Shown piece by piece: positions 56,905-64,000 of a stretch of DNA of 64,000 nucleotides. The notes beneath the pieces were generated by a model, which was not told where the DNA came from, ran no database searches, and saw only the letters and a list, made by a program, of their open reading frames with translations. Positions within the stretch are counted from its first letter, which is position 1. The number at the start of each line of letters is the position of its first letter. The position numbers and the translations under genes were made by a program. The DNA is from Hymenobacter sp. H14-R3 (GTDB taxonomy: Bacteria > Bacteroidota > Bacteroidia > Cytophagales > Hymenobacteraceae), in the NCBI RefSeq assembly GCF_030063445.1, contig NZ_JASITD010000014.1, positions 86,244 through 150,243 on the forward strand. Reading direction: 5' to 3'.

Positions 56905-57447
56905 ATGGTAGGTAAGCCGCTACTGCTAAGTAAGTTGGTCACGCAGTACAAAGAATGGCTGACCGCTACGTACTCGCCACCAGACATCGAAGCGCTCCGG
57001 ATAGACGCTGCGGGTTACCCCGCGTGGACTGAGATAGAACGCTACGTTGCGCAGCTACTGGCACAGCAGCAGCTTGCCTCGCTTAGCCACGCCGACCAGG
57101 TAAATCTGCTTTACCTGATTGCACGCAACTGGGACATTGGTAGCCTGATTGGCTGGCTCTCGCCCACCCCGGGCAGTCCGCTTTCCAACGTGGGAGACTT
57201 AGCGGTCACCGATTTTTTGCGGCTGGCTACCACGGTTGTCACGCTCAAACACCCGGCACTTACCGATGCCAAGTACCAGTTTGCGGCAGCTTGCCGAAAG
57301 TTCAGCGCCCTAACCAAGGAGCTAGAAACGGTGCTACATGCGTTCTGCCAAGACCCCGACGCGTACACCCGTAGCCAAGCTGAGCAGTCACTCAGGGCGC
57401 TGGGGTACGTGGGACCGCTGAGCGCTGTTACTGAAGAAGGGCAGTAA
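56905..57447 (+). CDS. Unknown helical protein, 180 residues
   Basis: From the ATG at 56905, a soluble protein with regular helices (SKLVTQYKEWLTATY, WTEIERYVAQLLAQQQLA, DQVNLLYLIARNW, SQAEQSLRALGYVG). The last part resembles a HEAT-like repeat. The base composition is somewhat less GC-rich than the neighbours. No signal peptide or membrane segment. No family recognised. Confidence 0.65.
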   Translation: MVGKPLLLSKLVTQYKEWLTATYSPPDIEALRIDAAGYPAWTEIERYVAQLLAQQQLASLSHADQVNLLYLIARNWDIGSLIGWLSPTPGSPLSNVGDLAVTDFLRLATTVVTLKHPALTDAKYQFAAACRKFSALTKELETVLHAFCQDPDAYTRSQAEQSLRALGYVGPLSAVTEEGQ

Positions 57448-57525
57448 CCCCAAGAAACATCTTGTGCAATTGCGGGCGCTCCGGCATCAGCAGGGTAAGT
57501 ATCTCACTTACTCCTCGCCGTTGCC

Positions 57526-59565
57526 ATGAAAAAGCTTCTCCCCGCGCTGCTCTTGCCCCTTGGGCTGCTAGCCGTTGGCTATCCCGCTGTTGCACAGCAG
57601 CCTAAGTCCATCGTGCCCGTCAGCGCCGCCACCCGCACCCTCACCGGCCGCGTAACCGATAGCAAAGGCCAGGGCCTGCCCGGTGTTACGGTGCTGCTCA
57701 AAGGCACCCGCCTCAGCACCAGTACCAATGCCGACGGCCGCTACGTGCTAGCCGGCCTGCCGGCACAGGGCGCGCGTCTGCTGTTCAGCTTCGTGGGCTT
57801 CACCACCCAGGAGGTGGCCGTGCCCGCCGGCTCCGCGCCGCTCAATGTGGTGCTGCGCGCCGACAACAAGACGCTGAGCGAGGTGGTGGTGAGCCGGAGT
57901 ACCCGTGCGGCCGGCGCGCCCCGGCCCTCGGCCAAATCCCGGCCGCTGCCTGCCCCCAGGATACTATTTACCAGGCCGCAGGTTTCTACCCAGGCAATGC
58001 CCGACCAAGTGGAGCTGGCCGACCAGTCGGCTCCCCCGCAGGTTGAATATTATACCAACGCCACGCCGCCCGTTGCCGCCTACCCCGCCCGCGCCGAAGC
58101 GGGGGCCGGCGACACCTACGCCAAAATCAAGGAAAACGCCTTTCACCCCGTCGGCAACGAGCCGCTGAGCACGTTTTCGCTCGACGTGGACAATGCCAGC
58201 TACAGCAACGTGCGGCGCTTTCTCAACGAGGGCCAGCTGCCCCCGCGCGATGCCGTGCGCGTCGAGGAAATGCTCAACTACTTCCGCTACGAGCTGCCCG
58301 CGCCGGCCGCCAATGCCGCGGCCCCGGTGCGCATCAGCGCCGAGCTCAGCGACTGCCCCTGGGCCGCCGGCCACCAGCTGGCCCGCATCGGTATTCAGGC
58401 CAAGAAAATCGAAACCGCCAGCCTGCCGCCCGCCAACCTGGTGTTTCTGGTCGATGTGTCGGGCTCGATGATGGACGCCGACCGCCTGCCACTCATTCGC
58501 AGCGGCCTCAAGCTGCTGGTGCGCCAGCTGCGGCCCCAAGACCACGTGGCCCTGGTGGCCTACGCCGGCGCGGCCGGCCTGGTGCTGCCGCCCACCGCCG
58601 GCTCGCAGCAAAACACCATTCTCGAAGCCATCGACCGGCTCGAAGCGGGTGGCTCCACGGCCGGCGGCGCGGGCCTGCGCCTGGCGTACTCTACCGCGCA
58701 GCAGCACTTTAAAAAGGAGGGCAACAACCGCGTGATTCTGGCCAGCGATGGCGACTTCAACGTGGGCGAAAGCTCCGATGCGGCCATGGAGCAATTGATT
58801 GTGAATCAGCGCGAAACAGGCGTGTTCCTGACGGTGCTGGGCGTGGGCCGCGGCAACCTGCACGACAGCCGCATGGAGCTGCTAGCCGACAAAGGCAATG
58901 GCAACTACGCCTACCTCGACAACCTCGACGAGGCCCGCCGCACGCTGGTGGCGCAGTTTGGCGGCACCCTGTTCACGGTGGCGAAGGATGTGAAGCTGCA
59001 AGTCGAGTTCAACCCCGCCCGCGTGGCCAGCTACCGCCTCATCGGCTACGAAAACCGCCTGCTGGCCAACGAAGATTTCAACAACGACCGCAAAGACGCC
59101 GGCGAGTTGGGCGCGGGCCACACCGTAACGGCCCTCTACGAAATCGTGCCCACGGGCGCGGCCAGCCCGTTGGTAGATAAGCTTAAGTATCAGCCCACTA
59201 CCTACCAGCCCGGCCAGGATGTGCTGGCCCGGTCGGCCAGCCTCACCACCGAGGTGCTCACCGTGAAGCTGCGCTACAAAGAGCCGCAGGGCAGCACCAG
59301 CCAGCTGCTGGCCCAGCCCCTGGCGGGGGCGGCGCTGCCCATCTCTCAAGCCTCAGTAGACCAGCAGTTTGCCGCCGCCGTGGCTGAGTTTGGCCTGCTG
59401 CTGCGCCAGAGCGAGCAGCGCGGCACCGCCACCTACGCCAGCGCCACCCAGTTGGCCCAGGCCGGCCGCGGCCCCGACGCCGACGGCTACCGCGCCGAGT
59501 TGCTGCGCCTCGTGCAATTGGCCGAAGGCCTGGCCCCAGCCGGCCAAACCGTAGGCGTGCGCTAG
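57526..59565 (+). CDS. Exported VWA-domain protein with carboxypeptidase-regulatory-like N-domain
   Basis: A 679-residue protein with a signal peptide. Residues 38-118 form a CarboxypepD_reg-like beta domain (TLTGRVTDSKGQGLPGVTVLLKGT), common in Bacteroidota outer-membrane proteins. Then a von Willebrand factor-like part of the YfbK type: NEPLSTFSLDVDNASYSNVRRFL, and the MIDAS motif DVSGSMM starting at D310, with LASDGDFNVG. The C-terminal region (VKDVKLQVEFNPARVASYRLIGYENR) is the DUF3520 type found in YfbK relatives. Periplasmic or surface, with metal-dependent ligand binding; ligand unknown. Confidence 0.9.
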   Translation: MKKLLPALLLPLGLLAVGYPAVAQQPKSIVPVSAATRTLTGRVTDSKGQGLPGVTVLLKGTRLSTSTNADGRYVLAGLPAQGARLLFSFVGFTTQEVAVPAGSAPLNVVLRADNKTLSEVVVSRSTRAAGAPRPSAKSRPLPAPRILFTRPQVSTQAMPDQVELADQSAPPQVEYYTNATPPVAAYPARAEAGAGDTYAKIKENAFHPVGNEPLSTFSLDVDNASYSNVRRFLNEGQLPPRDAVRVEEMLNYFRYELPAPAANAAAPVRISAELSDCPWAAGHQLARIGIQAKKIETASLPPANLVFLVDVSGSMMDADRLPLIRSGLKLLVRQLRPQDHVALVAYAGAAGLVLPPTAGSQQNTILEAIDRLEAGGSTAGGAGLRLAYSTAQQHFKKEGNNRVILASDGDFNVGESSDAAMEQLIVNQRETGVFLTVLGVGRGNLHDSRMELLADKGNGNYAYLDNLDEARRTLVAQFGGTLFTVAKDVKLQVEFNPARVASYRLIGYENRLLANEDFNNDRKDAGELGAGHTVTALYEIVPTGAASPLVDKLKYQPTTYQPGQDVLARSASLTTEVLTVKLRYKEPQGSTSQLLAQPLAGAALPISQASVDQQFAAAVAEFGLLLRQSEQRGTATYASATQLAQAGRGPDADGYRAELLRLVQLAEGLAPAGQTVGVR

Positions 59566-59676
59566 CAGCCCCACCCCCTGGCCCCCTCCCCTGCCGGGGA
59601 GGGGGAGCCACGGCGGCCCACTGAAATCGTTTGGCTCTCCCTCCCCCGCAGGGGAGGGGGCCAGGGGGTGGGGCTG
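59566..59676. repeat. 45-bp GC-rich inverted repeat (CCCCGCAGGGG family)
   Basis: Arms 59566-59610 and 59632-59676 pair over 45 bases with two mismatches. It begins at the base immediately after the VWA gene's TAG stop and ends 14 bases before the permease start codon. Confidence 0.92.
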
Positions 59677-59690
59677 TACCTTCGCCCTCT

Positions 59691-61091
59691 ATGTCGCAAC
59701 CCTCTTTACAGCGCCGTTTGGGCCTGGTGCAAGCCACGGCCCTCAACATGATTGACATGGTGGGCATCGGGCCCTTCGTTACGCTGCCGTTGGTCATGGG
59801 CTTTATGGGGCCTAACTTTCTGCTGGCCTGGCTGGTAGGGGCGGCCCTGGCCGCCATCGACGGCCTCATTTGGAGCGAGCTGGGCGCGGCCTACCCCGAA
59901 GCGGGCGGCTCGTACCGCTTCCTCAAGCTGGCCTACGGCGAGCAGAAATGGGGCCGCTACATGTCGTTTCTCTACGTCTGGCAAACGCTTATTCAGTCGC
60001 CGCTGGTGCTGGCCTCCGGGGCCATCGGCTTTGCCCAATACTTCGGCTACCTCGTGCCGATGACCGAGTGGTGGCAGCCCAAGCTGGTGGCCGGCTCGGT
60101 GGTGCTGCTGCTCATTGCGCTGCTCTACCGCCGCATCGAGGACATTGGCAAGCTCGGCGTGGCCCTGTGGGTGGGCGTGCTGAGCCTCATGGGCTGGCTG
60201 ATTTTTGGCGGCCTCACCCACGCCAATCACCCGGTGGCCTGGCTGCCGGCGGGCGGCGTAGGCAAGCTGCCCGGCCTGCTCATTTCGGTGGCCATGGGCC
60301 AGGCGGCCGTCAAAACCATCTATTCTTACCTCGGCTACTACAACGTGTGCCACCTGGGGGCTGAGATAAAAGGCCCCGAGAAAGTCATTCCGCGCAGCAT
60401 TTTCCTGAGTATCCTCGGCATTGCGGCGCTGTATCTGTTGCTCAATTGGAGCGTGGGCACGGTCATCGGGTGGCAGGAGGTGCAGGGCTGGCAAGCTGGG
60501 GCCAGCGACAAGTCGCAGTTCATCATCAGCGTGTTTATGGAGCGGCTCTACGGGCCCACGGCCGCCAACATTGCCACCGGCATGGTGCTGCTGGTGGCGT
60601 TCGCGTCGCTATTTGCGGTGCTGCTAGGCTACTCGCGTATCCCCTACGCCGCCGCGGCCGATGGCGAGTTCCTGCCCGTGTTTGGTAAGTTGCATCCTAC
60701 CAAGCAGTTCCCCTACGTGTCGTTGCTGCTGCTGGGCGGCGTGGGCTTCGTGTTCAGCCTGTTATTTCGGCTGGGCGAGGTTATTTCGGCCATCCTGGCC
60801 ATGCGGATTCTGGTGCAGTTTGTGGGCCAGGCGGTGGGGCTCGTGTTGCTGCGCCGCCGGCGCGGCACGGCCTCGCTGCCCTTCAAAATGCCGCTCTACC
60901 CGCTGCCCGTCATCCTGGCCGTTATCGTGTGGCTGTTCGTATTCGCCGGCATTGCGCCGGCCGAGGTAACCTGGGGCGGGCTGCATTTCAAGCTCTACTT
61001 CCAGATAGCCGCGCTCGGTATGATGGCCGTGGGCACGGTAGCCTTCCTGCTCTGGAGCCGTAGGGAGGCTAAGTGGCCGTTTGTGAGGTAG
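59691..61091 (+). CDS. APC-family amino acid permease
   Basis: A 466-residue inner-membrane transporter with about 12 hydrophobic segments. The amino acid-polyamine-organocation family opening (LQRRLGLVQATALNMIDMVGIGPFVTLPLV), GAAYPEAGGSYRFLKLAYGE, and SRIPYAAAADGEFLPVFGKLH are clear. Substrate not predictable. Start at the ATG 59691, right after the long repeat; TACCTTCG about 12 bases upstream is a weak -7 box. Confidence 0.92.
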   Translation: MSQPSLQRRLGLVQATALNMIDMVGIGPFVTLPLVMGFMGPNFLLAWLVGAALAAIDGLIWSELGAAYPEAGGSYRFLKLAYGEQKWGRYMSFLYVWQTLIQSPLVLASGAIGFAQYFGYLVPMTEWWQPKLVAGSVVLLLIALLYRRIEDIGKLGVALWVGVLSLMGWLIFGGLTHANHPVAWLPAGGVGKLPGLLISVAMGQAAVKTIYSYLGYYNVCHLGAEIKGPEKVIPRSIFLSILGIAALYLLLNWSVGTVIGWQEVQGWQAGASDKSQFIISVFMERLYGPTAANIATGMVLLVAFASLFAVLLGYSRIPYAAAADGEFLPVFGKLHPTKQFPYVSLLLLGGVGFVFSLLFRLGEVISAILAMRILVQFVGQAVGLVLLRRRRGTASLPFKMPLYPLPVILAVIVWLFVFAGIAPAEVTWGGLHFKLYFQIAALGMMAVGTVAFLLWSRREAKWPFVR

Positions 61092-61107
61092 CAGTGGCTT
61101 ATGTGCA

Positions 61108-61144
61108 GCCCCAACCCCGCAGAGGAGGGGCCGGGGGTGGGGCT
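61108..61144. repeat. One-sided copy of the CCCCGCAGGGG repeat
   Basis: AACCCCGCAGAGGAGGGG followed by CCGGGGGTGGG resembles one arm of the elements at 17730 and 59566; only a short terminal match is left on the other side. It lies between the convergent permease and DUF92 genes. Confidence 0.75.
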
Positions 61145-61149
61145 ACTCG

Positions 61150-61872
61150 CTACCCCAGCCACCACGTCAACCCGCCCGCCACCAGTGCACCGGTCAGCGT
61201 GTTAAGGAAATTAACCGCGTTATTAGCGAGGTAGCCGCGCCGCTCCACCGTGGCCCCCAGCACCGAATCGGCCAGGTTGCCGGCCGTGCCCGCCACCAGC
61301 AGCCACCAAAAGGCCGGCCCCCAGCCAAACCCCAGGCAGTAAGCGGCAGCCAGCAAGGCGGTGCCGGCCAGCCCCAGGGCCGTGCCCTCCAGGCTCACCA
61401 CGCCGTTGAGGCCGCGCGTACCAGGCCTGAAGGTGAGGATGTTGTAGTAGCGCCGGCCACACACGTTGCCCAGCTCCGAGGCCAGCGTATCGGCAGTGGC
61501 GGCGGCAAAGCTACCGGCCAGCATCAGGCGGGCCAGCGGCGCGGCGGGGGGCCACTGCCAGGCCAATAGGCCCAGCAGGCCCGCTACGCCGGCATTGGCC
61601 AGCACCTGGCCGGCCGTGCGGCGGCCCCGGTTTTCTTCGGCCAGCCCGAGGCGGCGCTTGTCGGCCACGCGCCAGCTGGAAGCGGCCGTGCCCAGGCCAA
61701 AAAACAGGCCCAGCAGGGCCAATCCGGCAAAGCCGCTGCCCAAAAAAATGAGTAGCCCCAGCGCACCGCCCGTCCAGGCGGCGGCCGTGGTCAGCTTGCC
61801 CGCCCGTACGCTATATGCCATGCCCAGGCCGAGCAGCCCCACCACCACGCCCAAACGGAAAAAATCAGTCAT
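61150..61872 (-). CDS. DUF92 membrane protein (VTE6-like)
   Basis: A 240-residue integral membrane protein with about six hydrophobic segments. It carries the DUF92 features LAGSFAAATADTLASELGNVCGR and the C-terminal ERRGYLANNAVNFLNTLTGALVAGG, together with GNLADSVLGATVERRG. In plants and cyanobacteria relatives act as phytyl-phosphate kinases; the bacterial role is unknown. Single gene. Confidence 0.92.
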   Translation of the reverse strand: MTDFFRLGVVVGLLGLGMAYSVRAGKLTTAAAWTGGALGLLIFLGSGFAGLALLGLFFGLGTAASSWRVADKRRLGLAEENRGRRTAGQVLANAGVAGLLGLLAWQWPPAAPLARLMLAGSFAAATADTLASELGNVCGRRYYNILTFRPGTRGLNGVVSLEGTALGLAGTALLAAAYCLGFGWGPAFWWLLVAGTAGNLADSVLGATVERRGYLANNAVNFLNTLTGALVAGGLTWWLG

Positions 61873-61899
61873 GCCAGCAAAATACGGTGCTTACAAGGG

Positions 61900-61932
61900 C
61901 CGGTCCGCCGGCTTTTTCAGCCGGCCGACCGG
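61900..61932. repeat. 14-bp hairpin (CCGGTCSGCCGG family, short)
   Basis: Arms 61900-61913 and 61919-61932 pair with one mismatch around TTTTC. It lies in the leader of the DUF92 gene, 42 bases after the acetyltransferase gene end on the minus strand. Confidence 0.8.
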
Positions 61933-61974
61933 GGCAACTGCCCACTCGGGTCCTAACCAGCGAACTACGCCCAG

Positions 61975-62490
61975 CTATGCCAACTGCTTTTCGTAGCAAA
62001 AGAACCGCAGTCCCGGCCGAAACGCCAGCTTTATCTCGCCCGCAAACCGGTAGCCCAGCTTCGGAAAAAGCCGTTGGGTGGCCGCGTTCTCCGAGTTGGT
62101 ATCCACGCGCAACGTGCGCATTCCCAGCACGGTAGCTTCGTGTTCGGCCTGGCGCAGTAGTGCGGCGGCCACGCCCCGGCCCTGGGCGGCGGGGGCCACG
62201 GCCAGCCGGTGCGTTACCAGGGCCGGCACAGTGGCATCCCAGTCGGCGTCGGCGTATTCGGGGTCCTGGTCCTGGGTGAGGGCGGCCACGCCTTCGAGGT
62301 CGCCGAGGCGCTCGGCCACCCACAGGTGCTGCTGCGCAATGTCCTGCCGAAAAACTTCCTCGTTCGGGTACTCGCTGGTCCACTGGTAGTTACCGCTGGC
62401 ATTCATCAGCGGCACCACGGCACGCACCAACGCCACGATGGCCGGCAAATCGGCCACCGTGGCGCGGCGGATGGTTAAGTCTTGCGTCAT
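61975..62490 (-). CDS. GNAT-family N-acetyltransferase
   Basis: A 171-residue acetyltransferase with IRRATVADLPAIVALV at the start, HRLAVAPAAQGRGVAAALLRQAEHEA with the acetyl-CoA-binding QGRGVA loop, and LRVDTNSENAATQRLFPKLGYRFAGEI. Substrate unknown. Start at 62490. It follows hemB on the same strand after a 98-base gap holding a repeat. Confidence 0.92.
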   Translation of the reverse strand: MTQDLTIRRATVADLPAIVALVRAVVPLMNASGNYQWTSEYPNEEVFRQDIAQQHLWVAERLGDLEGVAALTQDQDPEYADADWDATVPALVTHRLAVAPAAQGRGVAAALLRQAEHEATVLGMRTLRVDTNSENAATQRLFPKLGYRFAGEIKLAFRPGLRFFCYEKQLA

Positions 62491-62497
62491 TTTTTGG

Positions 62498-62597
62498 AGC
62501 TGTTAGCTTAAAGCTGTTAGCCATTAGTGGCTGGCTGTTGGCCCTTTCTCAGCGGAAAAAGCTACCAGCTGACAGCTATGGCTAATAGCTAATTCAA
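62498..62597. repeat. Imperfect inverted repeat with AGCTGTTAGC units, overlapping the hemB stop
   Basis: The left part carries AGCTGTTAGC twice and the right part reads GACAGCTATGGCTAATAGCT; these pair over about 26 bases with indels. The hemB stop codon (62589-62591) falls inside the right end. Confidence 0.65.
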
Positions 62598-63584
62598 CCG
62601 GCGCAGCACTTCGGCCGCGTCCTTGGCGAAGTACGTCAGAATGGCGTCGGCGCCAGCGCGCTTAATGCTCATGAGTACCTCCATCATGGTTTTTTCGCCA
62701 TCAATCCAGCCGTTTTGGGCGGCGGCTTTTACCATAGCGTACTCGCCGCTCACGTTGTAGGCCGTCACGGGCAAGTTGGTGTGGTTCTTCACTTCCCGAA
62801 TAATGTCGAGGTAGCTCAGGGCGGGCTTAATCATCACCATATCAGCCCCTTCGGCCTCGTCGAGCTGGAGCTCACGCAGAGCTTCCAGGCGGTTGGCGGG
62901 GTTCATTTGGTAGCTCTTTTTATCACCCTTTTTGGGGGCCGAGTCCAGCGCATCGCGGAATGGGCCGTAGAAGGCCGACGCGTACTTGGCCGTGTAGCTC
63001 ATGATGCTGACGTGCGAGAACGCGTTGCGGTCCAGCACGTCCCGAATCCAGGCCACGCGGCCGTCCATCATGTCGCTGGGCCCGATGATGTCGGCCCCGG
63101 CGCGGGCCTGGGCCAGCGCCATCTGGCCCAGCACTTCGAGGCTGGCATCGTTGAGAATCTCGCCCGTTTCCTGGTTCACCACGCCGTCGTGGCCGTCGGA
63201 GGAGTAGGGGTCCATGGCCACATCAGTCATGAGCACCACGTCCGGAAACTGCCGCTTGATGTCGGCTATCGTCTTGAGGTACAGCCCATCCATGTTAGTC
63301 GATTCGCGGGCCAGCGGGTCTTTCAGCGCGTCATTAATGCCCGGAAACGGCGCAAACGAGTGCACGCCCAGTTCCACGGCCGCCCCAATTTCGTCGATAA
63401 TGCGGTCGGCCGAGTAGCGGTACACGCCGGGCATCGACTTCACTTCGAGGCGCTGGTTCTGGCCTTCAATAATAAAAACGGGGTAGATAAAGTCGTGGGC
63501 CGTGAGGCGCGTTTCCTGCACCATGTCGCGGATTACCTGCGACTTACGATTGCGGCGGGGCCGGTTCGTGGGGATAATAGGCAT
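62589..63584 (-). CDS. hemB: Delta-aminolevulinic acid dehydratase (porphobilinogen synthase)
   Basis: Haem and tetrapyrrole enzyme that joins two 5-aminolevulinates into porphobilinogen. 331 residues. Schiff-base lysines lie in MSYTAKYASAFYGPFRDA and MIKPALSYLDI. Where zinc enzymes have three cysteines, this one reads DVAMDPYSSDGHDG, so it belongs to the zinc-independent, magnesium-type group. Standard length. The gene end overlaps an inverted repeat. Confidence 0.96.
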   Translation of the reverse strand: MPIIPTNRPRRNRKSQVIRDMVQETRLTAHDFIYPVFIIEGQNQRLEVKSMPGVYRYSADRIIDEIGAAVELGVHSFAPFPGINDALKDPLARESTNMDGLYLKTIADIKRQFPDVVLMTDVAMDPYSSDGHDGVVNQETGEILNDASLEVLGQMALAQARAGADIIGPSDMMDGRVAWIRDVLDRNAFSHVSIMSYTAKYASAFYGPFRDALDSAPKKGDKKSYQMNPANRLEALRELQLDEAEGADMVMIKPALSYLDIIREVKNHTNLPVTAYNVSGEYAMVKAAAQNGWIDGEKTMMEVLMSIKRAGADAILTYFAKDAAEVLRRLN

Positions 63585-63657
63585 TAGAATACGGTAAGCT
63601 GAATGAATACTGCGGTGGCCCGAAAGCCTCCTTTGTAACAGGCCGCGCTGGCCTTGG

Positions 63658-63855
63658 TTACGGAACCGCCGAGTTGCTGACGATGCCCCAGCCCGTGAGG
63701 AAACTGCATAAGCTCAGCAGCAGCAAGGCTGCCCCTATCCCCAGCAGGCCACCCAAACTCACGCCTAGCACTGCCAGTAGCCCCAGCAATATCGTGCCGT
63801 TGAAGCGAATGCGGGTGTGGCTATCGTTGCTGAGCGCCCCAAATAACCCGAACAT
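63658..63855 (-). CDS. Small two-helix membrane protein, DUF2892-like
   Basis: A 65-residue protein from the ATG at 63855 (MFGLFGALSNDSHTRIRFNG) with two hydrophobic segments (TILLGLLAVLGVSLGGLLG and AALLLLSLCSFLTGWGIV). Size and arrangement recall the DUF2892/YgaP-like membrane proteins. Function unknown. It lies next to the edge of an insertion sequence. Confidence 0.6.
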   Translation of the reverse strand: MFGLFGALSNDSHTRIRFNGTILLGLLAVLGVSLGGLLGIGAALLLLSLCSFLTGWGIVSNSAVP

Positions 63856-63875
63856 TTTAACAATCAACTACTTAG

Positions 63876-64000
63876 TGCCTATCCGAATAGGGAAACAGCG
63901 TCACCCAAAAAGACAATTGTACCACGTAATTCGGGCGCAGGCAAAATGGAGCATGGCCAGGTAGTTTTCCGGCTTTTTGGCCCAGCGGATGAGCAGGTGG
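63876..64000 (-). mobile_element. Right-edge part of an IS5-family-like insertion sequence
   Basis: The last about 125 bases hold the 3' end of a transposase gene and the outer non-coding end GTGCCTATCCGAATAGGG near 63876, which could be the terminal inverted repeat. The other end is outside the window, so the element cannot be completed. Confidence 0.65.
63901..64000 (-). CDS. IS5-type transposase, C-terminal fragment
   Basis: The frame on the minus strand encodes the final 32 residues, HLLIRWAKKPENYLAMLHFA and CARITWYNCLFG, ending at 63901. The RW-KK-ENYLALLHFAC pattern is the typical C-terminus of IS5 (IS427-like) transposases. The gene continues past the right edge. Confidence 0.8.
   Translation of the reverse strand, partial: HLLIRWAKKPENYLAMLHFACARITWYNCLFG

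Overview
The window reads as a chromosome segment of a high-GC Bacteroidota, most likely a Hymenobacter-like member of the Cytophagales. Supporting signs are a type IX secretion C-terminal sorting domain, a PID-CTERM mini-protein, Bacteroidota-type promoters (TAnnTTTG -7 boxes and one TTTG-N19-TAnnTTTc pair), many short lipoproteins, families such as DUF6970-like, bPH and DUF4331, and GC-rich codon use. The genus is inference; no rRNA is present. Most of the window is ordinary core and house-keeping content.

Layout: 1-3.1 kb holds an RND efflux adaptor fragment and a two-component pair. 3.2-7.8 kb holds DinB, a lipoprotein, DgkA, acetyltransferase, an unknown overlapping gene pair and fumarase. 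8-12.3 kb holds a lipid-anchored peptidase, an ECF sigma factor with a zinc-finger/TonB-type anti-sigma factor, and a repeat lipoprotein. 12.7-16.7 kb is a type I secretion-like operon whose ABC protein has no ATPase domain. 20.3-25.1 kb holds the two 2-oxoglutarate dehydrogenase genes sucA and sucB (E3 lies at 41.4 kb, fumarase at 6.4 kb). 25.8-36 kb is mixed small genes, a tRNA-Val, a GMC alcohol oxidase and a fatty-aldehyde-type dehydrogenase. 36-39.4 kb holds cold-shock, DUF5694, LURP/scramblase-like and SUFU genes. 39.6-41.4 kb is a visibly AT-richer two-gene island, a HipA-like kinase overlapping a DUF3037 gene. 41.4-47 kb holds lpd, GH3 and lptB. 47.4-53.4 kb holds two tandem DUF4331 proteins and a PID-CTERM peptide. 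53.5-63.9 kb holds a cupin, DsbD, DoxX, a VWA protein, an amino-acid permease, DUF92, GNAT and HemB, and the window ends in the 3' end of an IS5-type transposase.

The least expected structure is non-coding. About twenty long intergenic inverted repeats, falling into several unrelated sequence families, sit mostly 0-30 bases after stop codons; in some cases the repeat itself supplies the stop codon. The best candidates for an undescribed system are this repeat set, the HipA-like/DUF3037 island, the ATPase-less exporter operon and the unknown overlapping pair at 5.5-6.1 kb.
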